From Pseudonocardia cypriaca (GTDB lineage Bacteria; Actinomycetota; Actinomycetes; Mycobacteriales; Pseudonocardiaceae): 64,000 bases of DNA. Below the pieces are notes generated by a model, which was given only the letters and a program-made list of their open reading frames with translations, did not search any database and was not told where the DNA came from. The stretch is taken from assembly GCF_006717045.1 (NCBI RefSeq), contig NZ_VFPH01000003.1, positions 1,054,001 to 1,118,000 on the forward strand. Direction: 5' to 3'. Below are positions 1 to 8,270 of the stretch, in pieces. The number at the start of each line of letters is the position of its first letter. Position 1 is the first letter of the stretch. A program made the translations under genes and the position numbers.

Positions 1-1
1 C

Positions 2-133
2 GCCGCCCGCACCCGCATGCTCGTGGACCGCACCGCACCGATCGTCGCGCGGCTCGTCCGGCTCTCCCGGCTACCGGTGCTGCGCCCGCTCGGCCGCCAG
101 GTCGTCGACCTGGTGCGGCTGTTGCGGGGTTGA
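2..133 (+). CDS. 3' end of an unidentified CDS (partial)
   Basis: An open frame enters from the left edge and stops with TGA at 131-133, giving a 43-residue basic, Leu/Arg-rich C-terminus ending in DLVRLLRG. The next gene starts only 3 nt after this stop, so the two are probably co-transcribed. The tail resembles the amphipathic C-termini of some actinobacterial flavin monooxygenases, but too little is visible to name a family. Confidence 0.5.
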   Translation, partial: AARTRMLVDRTAPIVARLVRLSRLPVLRPLGRQVVDLVRLLRG

Positions 134-136
134 CGG

Positions 137-1600
137 GTGCGGTTGCCGTCGCCCTGCCTCGTCGTGCTGGCGGGCCCGGTCGCGTCCGGCAAGTCGACGT
201 GGGCCGCGCAGAACTTCCCACCCGACGCGGTCGTCTCGAGCGACCGGCTGCGCGCCCTGGTCGGGGCGGGTGAGGACGACATCGCGGCGAGCGCCGACGC
301 GCTCGCCCTGCTCGACGAGATCGTCGCCCGGCGGGTAGCACGCCGGCTGACCACCGTCGTCGACACCACCGGGCTCGACGCCGGACGCCGAGCAAGCTGG
401 CTGCGCCTGGCGCGTGAGCACGACCTGGCGTGCGTCGCCGTCGCGTTCGACACCCCGGCGGGGGTGTGCCGCGCCCGCAACCGCGCGCGGGACCGCCCAG
501 TGCCGGCCGCGGTGCTGACCGCGCAGCTGAAGGCGTGGCCGGGCGTGCACGAGGCCCTCGCGGGCGAGGGGTTCGACGAGGTGCTCGCGCCGGAGCCGGT
601 GCGCGTCGTTCCCCGGACGTTCGTGGGGTCGGCCGCTGCGGCCGACCGCCAGCGGGAGGTCCCCGTCGGGCTCCGGTTCGCGCTGCACGTCGGGGAGTTC
701 CGCGGCGGCGCAGCAGGGATGCGGCACCGGCTGCGCGAGATCGCGGTGGCGGCGGAGGCCGCCGGGTTCGACGCGATCTACGTCATGGACCACTTCCGGC
801 AGATCCCGCAGCTCGGTCGCGCGTGGGAGGACTTCCCCGAGAGCTTCACCACCCTCGCCTGGCTCGCCGCCTGCACCGAGCGGGTCCGGCTCGGCACCCT
901 CGTCACGGCCGTGACGCACCGCAACGTCGGGCACCTCGCCAAGATCGTGGCCACGCTCGACGTGCTCACCGGCGGCCGCGCGATCTGCGGCATCGGGCTC
1001 GGCTGGTTCGAGGCAGAGCACCGGGCGTACGGGTTCGGCTTCCCGCCGCTCGCGCAGCGCTACGCCCTGCTCGAGGACGCGCTCGCGGCGCTGCCGGTGC
1101 TGTGGGGACCGGGCGGGAAGCCGTTCCGCGGGCAGGTGCTCGACCTGCCCGACACGTCCGGCTACCCGCGGCCGCTGCAGGAGCACGTGCCGATCGTGCT
1201 CGGCGGCGGGGGCGAGCGGCGCACGCTGCCGCTCGCCGCCCGCTACGCCGACGTCGCCAACGTGCTGGGCGAGCTGCCGGCCGTCGCGCGCAAGGCCGAG
1301 GTGCTCCGCGAGCACTGCGCCCGCACCGGACGTGCCGTCGAGCTGTCGCACCTCACCACCGCTCTGGTGGGCGGGGATCCCGCCGAGGTGGACCGACTCG
1401 TCGAGGCGCACCGGCCACGGACCGTCGACGCGGGCCGGTACGCCGAGCAGGTGCACGCAGGCACCGTGACCGACCAGGTCGGCCGGTTCCGCGAGCTCGC
1501 GGAGATCGGCGTGGCCGAGGTGGCGGTCCGGCTGCCCGACCTGCGCGACGCGGCCCCCGTGGCGCGGATGGCCGAGGTCATCGCGGCCTTCAGGGGGTGA
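137..1600 (+). CDS. P-loop kinase-like domain fused to F420-dependent LLM-class oxidoreductase
   Basis: This 487-residue protein has two recognisable halves. Residues 1 to about 165 form an AAA_33/polynucleotide-kinase-like P-loop domain: Walker A GPVASGKST at 13-21, then SSDRLR at 34-39 and VVDTTGLD at 74-81, the layout of small zeta-toxin/T4 Pnk-type kinases. From about 170 to the end is a luciferase-like (LLM, F420-dependent) TIM-barrel oxidoreductase, with VMDHF, a GRAICGIGLGW segment and a GGGGERRTLPLAARYAD phosphate-binding region. The GTG start lies 3 nt after the preceding stop. The substrates of both halves are unknown. The 3' end overlaps the convergent oxidoreductase gene by 11 nt. 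The domain calls are confident; the joint function is not known. Confidence 0.85.
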   Translation: MRLPSPCLVVLAGPVASGKSTWAAQNFPPDAVVSSDRLRALVGAGEDDIAASADALALLDEIVARRVARRLTTVVDTTGLDAGRRASWLRLAREHDLACVAVAFDTPAGVCRARNRARDRPVPAAVLTAQLKAWPGVHEALAGEGFDEVLAPEPVRVVPRTFVGSAAAADRQREVPVGLRFALHVGEFRGGAAGMRHRLREIAVAAEAAGFDAIYVMDHFRQIPQLGRAWEDFPESFTTLAWLAACTERVRLGTLVTAVTHRNVGHLAKIVATLDVLTGGRAICGIGLGWFEAEHRAYGFGFPPLAQRYALLEDALAALPVLWGPGGKPFRGQVLDLPDTSGYPRPLQEHVPIVLGGGGERRTLPLAARYADVANVLGELPAVARKAEVLREHCARTGRAVELSHLTTALVGGDPAEVDRLVEAHRPRTVDAGRYAEQVHAGTVTDQVGRFRELAEIGVAEVAVRLPDLRDAAPVARMAEVIAAFRG

Positions 1601-2522
1601 GCACGAGGCGCCCGCGCAACCCGCCGCCCGCCACCTTCCGATAAGCGGCCGCGGCGTCGTCGAGCGCGTGCACGCCGGCCACCCTCGTCCCGATGATCCC
1701 GGCCCCGGCCAGCCCGACGAGCCGCCGCAACCGGTCGCCGTCCGCGCTGACGAGCACGGTGTGCACCCGGATCCCGCGCAGGTGCGGGGGCGCCGGGGTG
1801 GCCACGAGGTGGGCGAACGCTCCCCGGTTGCGCACGGCCTCCTGGGCGGCGACCCCGACGATCGCGGCGTCGAGAGCCCCGTCCACCCCGCCGGGCACCA
1901 GCTCGCGCACGGCGGTGGGCAGGTCGGCGCCCCTGGGCACGAAGTGCCGCGCCCCCAGGCCGCGCACGAGCGCCTCGTCGGCAGCGGCGGCGGTCGCCAC
2001 GACGTCCAGCCCGCGGTGCCGGGCGAGCTGCACGGCGTACCCGCCGACCGCACCGGCAGCTCCGGTGACGAGCAGTGCGGCCCCGGCCGGGAGTGCCAGC
2101 GCGTCGAGGGCCTGGTCGGCGGTGAGCGCGTTCAACGGGATCGTCGACGCCTCAACCGGGTCGAGGCCACGCGGGGCGGGGGTGACCGCCGCCGCGTCGA
2201 GCACGACCTGCTCGGCGTGCGTCTTCAGCGGCCTGCCGAGCAGGTCGGACAGACCGACGACCGAGGTGCCCACGGCCAGGTCCACACCGAGGCCGACCGC
2301 GTCGACCGTTCCGGCCACGTCCCAGCCGAGCCCGAACTGGTCCCGCGGCGGCGTGAGCCCGATCCGCACGAGCGCGCCGTTCGCCGTTCCCACGTCGACC
2401 GGGTTCACCGCGGCCGCGGCCACCTCGATCCGGACCTGCCCCGGCCCCGGCCGGGGAACCGGCGTCTCGATCAGCTCGATCGCATCCGGCCCGTCGAGAC
2501 GTCGGGCCACCAGTGCACGCAC
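1590..2522 (-). CDS. NADP-dependent quinone oxidoreductase (medium-chain dehydrogenase family)
   Basis: A 310-residue zinc-independent member of the medium-chain dehydrogenase/reductase superfamily. The N-terminal GroES-like domain (about 1-110) is followed by a Rossmann domain with the nucleotide-binding segment LLVTGAAGAVGGYAVQLARHRG at about 150-171. No catalytic zinc cysteines are present, so a quinone or enone reductase using NADPH is the likely role. It is divergently transcribed from an HxlR regulator with only 73 nt between starts, an arrangement common for electrophile- or quinone-responsive reductases. I infer that the HxlR protein controls it. Confidence 0.85.
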   Translation of the reverse strand: MRALVARRLDGPDAIELIETPVPRPGPGQVRIEVAAAAVNPVDVGTANGALVRIGLTPPRDQFGLGWDVAGTVDAVGLGVDLAVGTSVVGLSDLLGRPLKTHAEQVVLDAAAVTPAPRGLDPVEASTIPLNALTADQALDALALPAGAALLVTGAAGAVGGYAVQLARHRGLDVVATAAAADEALVRGLGARHFVPRGADLPTAVRELVPGGVDGALDAAIVGVAAQEAVRNRGAFAHLVATPAPPHLRGIRVHTVLVSADGDRLRRLVGLAGAGIIGTRVAGVHALDDAAAAYRKVAGGGLRGRLVLTP

Positions 2523-2595
2523 GATCCCAAGATCGGGGAGTTACTCTTCAACGGGAAGAAGGCACCTGGAAGTGCGTACGGCACGCGGAGGAGAG
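2523..2595. promoter_or_regulatory. divergent promoter region of the oxidoreductase/HxlR pair
   Basis: This 73-bp gap between two divergent starts is less GC-rich than its surroundings and must hold both promoters and the presumed HxlR operator. The elements AGTTACTC and AAGTGCGTAC give a loose repeated half-site. A GGAGGAG Shine-Dalgarno sits just before the HxlR start. No perfect palindrome is visible. Confidence 0.4.
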
Positions 2596-3012
2596 ATGGC
2601 CACCCGCACCGCCGCCCAGCGCCGCGCCGAGGCCGCGCTGCGCTACGACGCCTACATCGCGTCCTGTCCCACCCGCCAGCTGCTGGAGCGCATCAGCGAC
2701 AAGTGGGTCACGCTCGTGCTGTCGGCGCTGGCCGGGGGGCCGCAGCGGTACTCGGACCTGAGCAGACGCATCGCAGGCGTCAGCCAGAAGATGCTCACGC
2801 AGACGCTGCGCTCGCTCGAGCGGGACGGGCTCGTCAGCCGCGCGGTCACCCCGTCGGTGCCGGTGCGGGTCGACTACGCGCTCACCCCGCTCGGCGCCAC
2901 GCTCATGCCGTTGCTCGCCCACATCAAGGAGTGGGCCGAGCAGCACATGGACGAGGTGGCCGCGGCGCGCGCCGGTTACGAAGGGCCTAGCGCCTCCGCG
3001 CCAGCCCGGTGA
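2596..3012 (+). CDS. HxlR-family winged-helix transcriptional regulator
   Basis: A 138-residue MarR-like regulator of the HxlR class. The single conserved Cys lies in YIASCPTRQLLERISDKWVTLVLSAL, then RYSDLSRRIAGVSQKMLTQTLRSLERDGLVSR forms the DNA-binding helix and wing. An N-terminal Cys of this kind is the redox or electrophile sensor in YodB/HypR-type relatives. The ATG at 2596 is preceded by GGAGGAGAG and was chosen over longer in-frame extensions, which run into the divergent gene. Its 3' end overlaps the convergent MFS gene by 26 nt. The likely target is the divergent oxidoreductase. Confidence 0.88.
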   Translation: MATRTAAQRRAEAALRYDAYIASCPTRQLLERISDKWVTLVLSALAGGPQRYSDLSRRIAGVSQKMLTQTLRSLERDGLVSRAVTPSVPVRVDYALTPLGATLMPLLAHIKEWAEQHMDEVAAARAGYEGPSASAPAR

Positions 3013-4519
3013 ACACCGTCAGAGCGACGAGAACGCAGACGGTTGCGCCGGTCAACGCCGTCACCCCGACCGCGTCGGTGAACGCAGCCCGGGCGGAGGA
3101 CAGCAGCTCGGCCGCCGGCGTGCCCGTCAGCCGCTGCACCACGCCGACCGCCCCACCGAGCGTCTCGTGCGCCGCGGCGGCATAGGTCGGTCCGACGCTG
3201 CTCGGCACCTCGACGCCCGCCCGGTACACCGCCGACAGCACGCTGCCGAGCACGGCCGTGCCGAGCACGGCGCCGATCTCGTACGCGGTCTCGGACACGG
3301 CCGACGCCGCGCCCGCCCGGTCCGGGGGAGCCGCGGAGAGGATGGCGTCGTTGGTGATCGTCTCCGACAGGCCGATCCCGGCCCCGACCAGCACGCTCGC
3401 CGCCAGCAGCACGGCCATCGACGGGCCGGTCCCCAGGAGCGTGCACAGCAGGTAGCCGGACGCCGCCAGCAACAGCCCGGTGGGCACCAGCGCCCGCAGC
3501 GGGAACCGCCTGCCGAGCTGGGATGCCGCCAGGCCGGCCAGCATCGTCACGACGAACCCGGGCAGCAGCACGAGCCCGGCGCTCATCGGCGTCAGGCCCT
3601 GCACGAGCACGAGGTACTGCGCTGAGAAGAACAGCAGGCCGGTGAGGGCGAACATCGTCGTCGCGTTGGCGAGCGCCGATAGCCGCAGCACCGGCGACGC
3701 GAACAGGGTGACGTCGAGCAGCGGCTCCTCACCCGCGGCCCGCCGGGCCTCGGCGCGGCGCACGAATAGCACGCCGGAGCCGGCCGCGACGAGCAGCGCG
3801 AGCGCGGCCACCGGCGTGAAGCCGTCGTGGGCGACGAGCTTCACCGCGAGCACCGCGGGCGCCATCGCGAGCAGGGAGAGCAGCACGCCGAGCGGGTCGA
3901 GCCGGCCGGGATTCGGCATGCGCGACTCCGGGAGCAGCACCGGCGCGAGCACGAGCAGTACCAGCATCACCGGCACGTTCACCAGGAACACAGAGCCCCA
4001 CCAGAAGTGCTCCAGCAGCAGCCCGCCCACGATCGGGCCGAGCGCGGAACCGGCCGCGAACCCGGTCGCCCAGATCGCGACCGCGAGCCGGCGCTGGGCG
4101 CGGTCGAGGAAGAGCGTGCGCAGCAGGGCGAGCGTGGCGGGCATCAGCATGGCGCCGAAGAACCCGAGCAGGGCCCTGGCCGCCACCAGGTGCGTCGCGT
4201 CCGTCGCGAACGCCGCGACGAGCGAGACCGCGCCGAACCCCGCCACGCCGACCATCAGCGTGCGACGCCTGCCGACCCGGTCGCCGAGCGTGCCCATCGT
4301 CACCAGCAGGCCGGCCAGCACGAGCGGGTAGACGTCCACGACCCACAGCAGCTGCGTCGCGGACGGCGCGAGCGCGGCGCTGATCGCCGGCAGGGCGAAG
4401 CCGAGCACGGTGTTGTCGATCGTGACCAGCAGCGTCGGCAGGAGCAGCACGGCAAGTGCGGCCCACTCGCGGCGGCCGGCGCGCGCGGGCGGGGCTGGGC
4501 GATGGGCGGTGACGGTCAA
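2987..4519 (-). CDS. MFS drug exporter, 14-TM (DHA2/QacA-SmvA type)
   Basis: A 510-residue major facilitator with about 14 hydrophobic segments. It carries the MFS loop motif GTLGDRVGRRR after TM2, TIDNTVLGFALPAI in TM1 (the D-x-x-x-x-x-A-L-P signature of DHA2 exporters) and a GSALGPIVGG antiporter motif C in TM5. These features place it with QacA/SmvA-type proton-driven efflux pumps for cationic drugs or antibiotics. I chose the TTG at 4519 because AGGAAGGGG lies about 6 nt upstream; a longer reading to 4585 would run through the palindromic operator. The neighbouring divergent TetR gene is its probable repressor. Substrate unknown. Confidence 0.88.
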   Translation of the reverse strand: MTVTAHRPAPPARAGRREWAALAVLLLPTLLVTIDNTVLGFALPAISAALAPSATQLLWVVDVYPLVLAGLLVTMGTLGDRVGRRRTLMVGVAGFGAVSLVAAFATDATHLVAARALLGFFGAMLMPATLALLRTLFLDRAQRRLAVAIWATGFAAGSALGPIVGGLLLEHFWWGSVFLVNVPVMLVLLVLAPVLLPESRMPNPGRLDPLGVLLSLLAMAPAVLAVKLVAHDGFTPVAALALLVAAGSGVLFVRRAEARRAAGEEPLLDVTLFASPVLRLSALANATTMFALTGLLFFSAQYLVLVQGLTPMSAGLVLLPGFVVTMLAGLAASQLGRRFPLRALVPTGLLLAASGYLLCTLLGTGPSMAVLLAASVLVGAGIGLSETITNDAILSAAPPDRAGAASAVSETAYEIGAVLGTAVLGSVLSAVYRAGVEVPSSVGPTYAAAAHETLGGAVGVVQRLTGTPAAELLSSARAAFTDAVGVTALTGATVCVLVALTVFTGLARRR

Positions 4520-4541
4520 CGGACCCCTTCCTGAATCGATG

Positions 4542-4565
4542 TCTGTACCGTCTAGACGGTACAGA
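4542..4565. promoter_or_regulatory. 24-bp perfect palindrome, probable TetR operator
   Basis: The half-site TCTGTACCGTCT is followed directly by its exact reverse complement, making a 24-bp palindrome with no mismatch. It lies in the 101-bp gap between the MFS start and the divergent TetR start, 22 nt upstream of the MFS gene. Position and symmetry are typical of a TetR dimer operator that represses both genes. Confidence 0.85.
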
Positions 4566-4620
4566 TCGCCTGGTGATTCCCCCACGTGGTGAATGCCACC
4601 GGCGCGCCTAGACTCGCCGC

Positions 4621-5163
4621 GTGCCGAGCGCCCGCGACCGCGTGCTGGACGCCTACGAGACCCTGCTGATCGAGCACGGCGGCGCGGCCGTCACGCTCGA
4701 CGCCGTCGCAGCGGCCGCGGGTGTGTCCAAGGGCGGGCTGCTCTACCACTTCGCCTCGAAGGAGGCCCTGGCCGCCGGTCTGCTCGACCGGCTACGGGAC
4801 CGCAGCGCCGCCGACGCCGAGGCGATCCGCAACGCGCCCGACGGCGCCGTCGCCTACTACGTCCGCACCTCCGCCCCCGGCGGCGCGGCGCCCGGCGGCC
4901 TCACCCGCACCTACCTCGCGGTTCTCCGCCTGGCCGACAGCACGACGGCCGGGCAGGCCGTGCGGGACGCGCTCGCGCGGGTCGACGCCGACGGGTTCGC
5001 CGCCCTGCTCGACGAGCTGCACGACCCGGTGCTCGCCTGGCTCGCCCAGCTCGTCGGCGACGGGCTCTACCTGCGCACGTTGACGGGCACCCCGCTGCCC
5101 CCGGACCTGAGCGTCGACGACCTCCTGGCCCGGATGCGCCAGTACGCACCGCCCCCGGCGTAG
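4621..5163 (+). CDS. TetR-family transcriptional regulator of the MFS exporter
   Basis: A 180-residue TetR repressor with GTG start. The N-terminal helix-turn-helix is clear: LDAVAAAAGVSKGGLLYHFASKEAL at about 26-50. The C-terminal ligand domain is of the TetR_C_37-like short class seen in AcrR relatives. It faces the DHA2 exporter across a 24-bp palindrome, so it most likely binds there and is released by an exporter substrate. The regulator-target link is inferred from arrangement only. Confidence 0.9.
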   Translation: MPSARDRVLDAYETLLIEHGGAAVTLDAVAAAAGVSKGGLLYHFASKEALAAGLLDRLRDRSAADAEAIRNAPDGAVAYYVRTSAPGGAAPGGLTRTYLAVLRLADSTTAGQAVRDALARVDADGFAALLDELHDPVLAWLAQLVGDGLYLRTLTGTPLPPDLSVDDLLARMRQYAPPPA

Positions 5164-5229
5164 CTCGGTGGCCACGGATCTCCTCGTTCGGGTGAAGGGC
5201 CGGACACAGGCGACGTAGACTCCCCGCCC

Positions 5230-5763
5230 GTGTCCACGTCGAGCGGTGCCCGTCGGGCCCGCTCCGTGGCGTTCGCCGTCTCGGCCGTCGGCCTCACCGC
5301 AGGCGCGCACGTGACGGCAGGCGGGGAGCCGCCGGACGTCCCGCAGCTCCTGCTGCTCGTCGCGCTCGCAGAGGGGGTGTCGGCGCGGTTCGCCGGCCGG
5401 CCCCGAAGCCCCGCCGCCACGGCCGCCGCGCTGCTCACGACCCAGGTGGTGCTGCACTTCGCGTTCGCGTTCGCCACACCGGGACACGGGGCGCATCTCG
5501 GTCCCACTCCCTCGCTCGCGATGCTCGTCGCGCACGGGCTCGCGGCCGCCGTCCTCGGTGCTCTCCTCAGCCACGGCGAGCGGCTGATCGCCCACGTCGT
5601 ACGGGCTCTCCTACCGGTCGCGGTGCTGCACCCGTTCCGGGTCGTGCCGGTGACCCGGCTCCTCGTCGTCGCGCCGCGCGACGTGCCGGTCCGGCTCGGT
5701 GCGTCCCTGCACGACATCTCCGGCCGCGGGCCGCCGAGCACCTCCCTCGCGGCGCGCACCTGA
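5230..5763 (+). CDS. hypothetical multi-pass membrane protein
   Basis: A 177-residue protein with three to four hydrophobic segments: about 12-25, 38-52, 65-82 with LHFAFAFATPGHG, and 98-110. His residues cluster near the predicted membrane boundaries. It heads a same-strand group with a PCu(A)C copper chaperone and a DyP peroxidase. Membrane proteins of this general look often precede PCu(A)C genes in actinobacteria, so a role in copper handling is possible but unproved. No catalytic motif is seen. Confidence 0.7.
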   Translation: MSTSSGARRARSVAFAVSAVGLTAGAHVTAGGEPPDVPQLLLLVALAEGVSARFAGRPRSPAATAAALLTTQVVLHFAFAFATPGHGAHLGPTPSLAMLVAHGLAAAVLGALLSHGERLIAHVVRALLPVAVLHPFRVVPVTRLLVVAPRDVPVRLGASLHDISGRGPPSTSLAART

Positions 5764-5859
5764 CCGGACACCACCGCCGGTGAGGCGCGTCGCGGCGCGC
5801 TTCACCGGCCCGGCGTCCCTGCCCGGGTCGGGTCCACGTACCGATCCGAGGGGTCACAC

Positions 5860-6414
5860 ATGTCTGCTTCCGCGCGTCCCTACCGCGGGCTGCTCCTGTT
5901 CACCGCTGCATCCGCGGCCGCGCTCGCCCTGGCCGGCTGCGCGGGCGGCCGAAGCGCCGCGGCACCAGCCGCACCGGCTGCCCCAGCGGCGTCCGCCGTG
6001 GCCGCGGCGCCCGCCGTCACCATCACCGATCCGTGGGTCAAGACCGCCGAGTCGGGGATGACGGCGGTGTTCGGCTCGTTCAGCACTTCCGCGTCCGCCC
6101 CGGTCACCGTCGTCTCCGCGAAGACGTCCGCGTCCCCGCGCACCGAGCTGCACGAGGTTGCCGCCGGCGCGGACGGGGCGATGGTGATGCGGCCGAAGGC
6201 CGACGGGTTCGTCATCGAGCCCGGCACGCCGTTCGTGCTCGCACCGGGCGGCAACCACATCATGATCATGGATTTGGCGTCCCCGATCCGGCCTGGTGAC
6301 CAGGTCGAGGTCACGCTCTCCCTGTCCGACGGCTCCACGACCACGTTCAGGGCCCTGGGCAAGGAGACCAGCGGCGGCGAGGAGAAGTACGACTCAGAGG
6401 GGCACGGCGGATGA
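5860..6414 (+). CDS. PCu(A)C-type periplasmic copper chaperone lipoprotein
   Basis: A 184-residue lipoprotein. The signal peptide ends in the lipobox LAGC with Cys27 as the lipidated residue. The PCu(A)C (DUF461) domain carries the copper-binding pattern: His in TELHEV, Met in MVMRPK about 12 residues later, then HIM about 23 residues after that, close to the family motif H(M)X10MX21HXM. These chaperones deliver Cu(I) at the outer face of the membrane, often to cytochrome oxidase. The gene overlaps the DyP peroxidase start by 4 nt (ATGA), so the two are translationally coupled. Confidence 0.9.
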   Translation: MSASARPYRGLLLFTAASAAALALAGCAGGRSAAAPAAPAAPAASAVAAAPAVTITDPWVKTAESGMTAVFGSFSTSASAPVTVVSAKTSASPRTELHEVAAGADGAMVMRPKADGFVIEPGTPFVLAPGGNHIMIMDLASPIRPGDQVEVTLSLSDGSTTTFRALGKETSGGEEKYDSEGHGG

Positions 6415-7631
6415 GCGCGGGCGGTCCCTCGCTCCGCCGTCGGGCCGTGCTGCTGGGTGCTGCGGCCGCCGCCGTCGGCGGAGGCACCGTGACGGCGCTG
6501 GCCGCCCGGGATGCCGAGCCGGAAGCCGGCCCGAGCGCGGCGGCGCCGATGGGTGCCGAGGGCATTGGGTTCCACGGCGTCCACCAGCCGGGCATCGACA
6601 CGCTTCCGGCGCAGGCGCACGCGGTGTTCCTCGGTCTCGACCTGCGCCCGGGCACCGGACCGGCGGATGTGCGCCGGCTGATGCGGTTGCTCAGCGACGA
6701 CGCAGCACGGCTGATGAGCGGGCGCCCTCCGCTCGCGGCCGAGGACCCGGAGCTCCCGGCGCTGCCGTCGCGGCTCACGGTGACCTTCGGGTTCGGGCCG
6801 GGGCTGTTCGACGCCGTCGGTCGTGGCGGGGACTGCCCCGCGGTGGTCCGGGAGCTGCCCACCTTCCCGACCGATCGGCTCGAACCGCGATGGTCCGGCG
6901 GGGACCTGCTCCTGCAGGTCTGCTCGGACGATCCGGTGCCGCTGTCGTACGCGGTGCGCCGCTTGGTCCGCGACGCCCGCAGCGTCACCTCCGTGCGCTG
7001 GATGCAGCGCGGGTTCAACCCCGCCCGCGGGTCCGAGCCGGCCGGGACGACGCCGCGCAACCTCTTCGGGCAGCGCGACGGCACCGCCAACCCGGCCGCC
7101 GGCTCCCCGGAGCTGGCCGAGGCGGTGTGGGTTCGCGACGGGCCGTCGTGGCTCGTCGGCGGCAGCATGCTCGTTCTGCGCCGGATCCGGATGGACCTCG
7201 ACACGTGGGACGACTTCGGCCGCGTGGGGAAGGAGATGGCCGTCGCCCGCCGCCTCGACACCGGCGCCCCGGTGACCGGTGGCGGCGAGTTCGACGAGGT
7301 CGACCCGCTCGCGGTCGACGGGCGCGGCATGCCCGTCGTGGCGGCGAGCGCCCACGTCGCACGGGCCAAGGCGCGGACCCCGGCCGAGCGGATGCTGCGG
7401 CGCGGGTACAGCTACGACGACGGGCCGACCGCGGACGGGAAGCCGGATGCCGGGCAGCTGTTCGCCGCCTACCAGGCGGACGCGGCCACCGCATTCGTGC
7501 CGGTGCAGGCCCGCCTCGCGGAGTCCGACGTGATGAACCTGTGGGTCACCCACGTCGGGTCGGCGGCCTTCGTCATCCCGGCCGGGTGCGTCGAAGGCGA
7601 GTTCGTCGGGCAGGGACTACTCGGAGCCTGA
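6411..7631 (+). CDS. Tat-exported DyP-type heme peroxidase (EfeB-like)
   Basis: A 406-residue dye-decolorizing peroxidase. The N-terminus has a twin-arginine signal (SLRRRAVLLG followed by an Ala-rich core). The family signature appears as FGQRDGT near residue 222, giving the distal Asp of the GxxDG motif. The probable proximal heme His lies in SAHVARAKA near 314, followed by RRGYSYDDG. The protein should fold in the cytoplasm, acquire heme and be exported. It is co-translated with the PCu(A)C gene. Tat-exported DyPs are often linked to iron uptake (EfeUOB), but no EfeU or EfeO is here. Confidence 0.92.
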   Translation: MSAGGPSLRRRAVLLGAAAAAVGGGTVTALAARDAEPEAGPSAAAPMGAEGIGFHGVHQPGIDTLPAQAHAVFLGLDLRPGTGPADVRRLMRLLSDDAARLMSGRPPLAAEDPELPALPSRLTVTFGFGPGLFDAVGRGGDCPAVVRELPTFPTDRLEPRWSGGDLLLQVCSDDPVPLSYAVRRLVRDARSVTSVRWMQRGFNPARGSEPAGTTPRNLFGQRDGTANPAAGSPELAEAVWVRDGPSWLVGGSMLVLRRIRMDLDTWDDFGRVGKEMAVARRLDTGAPVTGGGEFDEVDPLAVDGRGMPVVAASAHVARAKARTPAERMLRRGYSYDDGPTADGKPDAGQLFAAYQADAATAFVPVQARLAESDVMNLWVTHVGSAAFVIPAGCVEGEFVGQGLLGA

Positions 7632-7650
7632 TACGGCGCCGCGGAGCCGT

Positions 7651-7694
7651 CCGGGGCGTGCCGTCGGGGCTGTGGCCCCCTCGGCACGCTCCGG
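7651..7694. terminator. GC-rich hairpin between convergent genes (probable bidirectional terminator)
   Basis: The strand folds into a long stem: CCGG at 7651-7654 pairs with 7691-7694, GCGTGCCG at 7656-7663 pairs with CGGCACGC at 7682-7689, and GGGG pairs with CCCC around a short loop. It lies between the DyP stop and the stop of the convergent small gene. There is no T-run, so termination efficiency is inferred. Confidence 0.6.
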
Positions 7695-7771
7695 CGCCGC
7701 CGCGCGGTGTTCGTCGCCGGCGAGCCCACACCTGCCGGGACTCGCTCGGGCCTGACCCGCCTCGTGCGGGC

Positions 7772-8068
7772 TCAGCGGCCCGAGACCATCGCCTCGCGGG
7801 CGATCACCGGGAGCGGGATGGGCAGCCGGTGGACCGTGACGTTCCAGTACCGGCCCTCCGGGTCGCCGGCCCGCCATGCGTTGGCCAGGCGGGTGGTGGC
7901 ATCCGCATCCGCGCGGCGACGGGGCCGCGGGCGCATGCCGCACCGCCTGCGCACCTCACGGTCGAGCGCCCGCCATGCGTCATCTGCCGTGCTGTGCACG
8001 CTGACGGTGGCGGGCTCGTCCGCGTCCCCGACGAGCAGGGTGTATGCGCTCACAACCTCGAACGACAC
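7772..8068 (-). CDS. small hypothetical protein
   Basis: A 98-residue open frame reading VSFEVVSAYTLLVGD at its start and ending LPVIAREAMVSGR. Its composition (strand-forming N-terminus, TADDAWRALDREVRRRCG helix, YWNVTVHRLPIPLP strand) looks like a genuine small actinobacterial protein rather than a shadow frame. The GTG at 8068 has GAGGA almost touching it; an internal GTG at 8053 is an alternative. Function unknown. It is convergent with the DyP gene. Confidence 0.6.
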   Translation of the reverse strand: MSFEVVSAYTLLVGDADEPATVSVHSTADDAWRALDREVRRRCGMRPRPRRRADADATTRLANAWRAGDPEGRYWNVTVHRLPIPLPVIAREAMVSGR

Positions 8069-8270
8069 TCCTCGCCCCTTCCCGGTCCAGCGACCTGGCG
8101 ACGACGTCGGCGCTGTCGAGTCAGTCAACGGCAAAGCAGGCCCGTGGGGTGTCGGTTGGCTCGTCGACGCGCCGACCGGTTCGGCGACCGGGGTCGAACG
8201 GCCGAATCGACTGTGACGCAGGACACCTCCGATCGGATGATCTGCGCGCAGGCCGTTCGCCGATTCGTTC

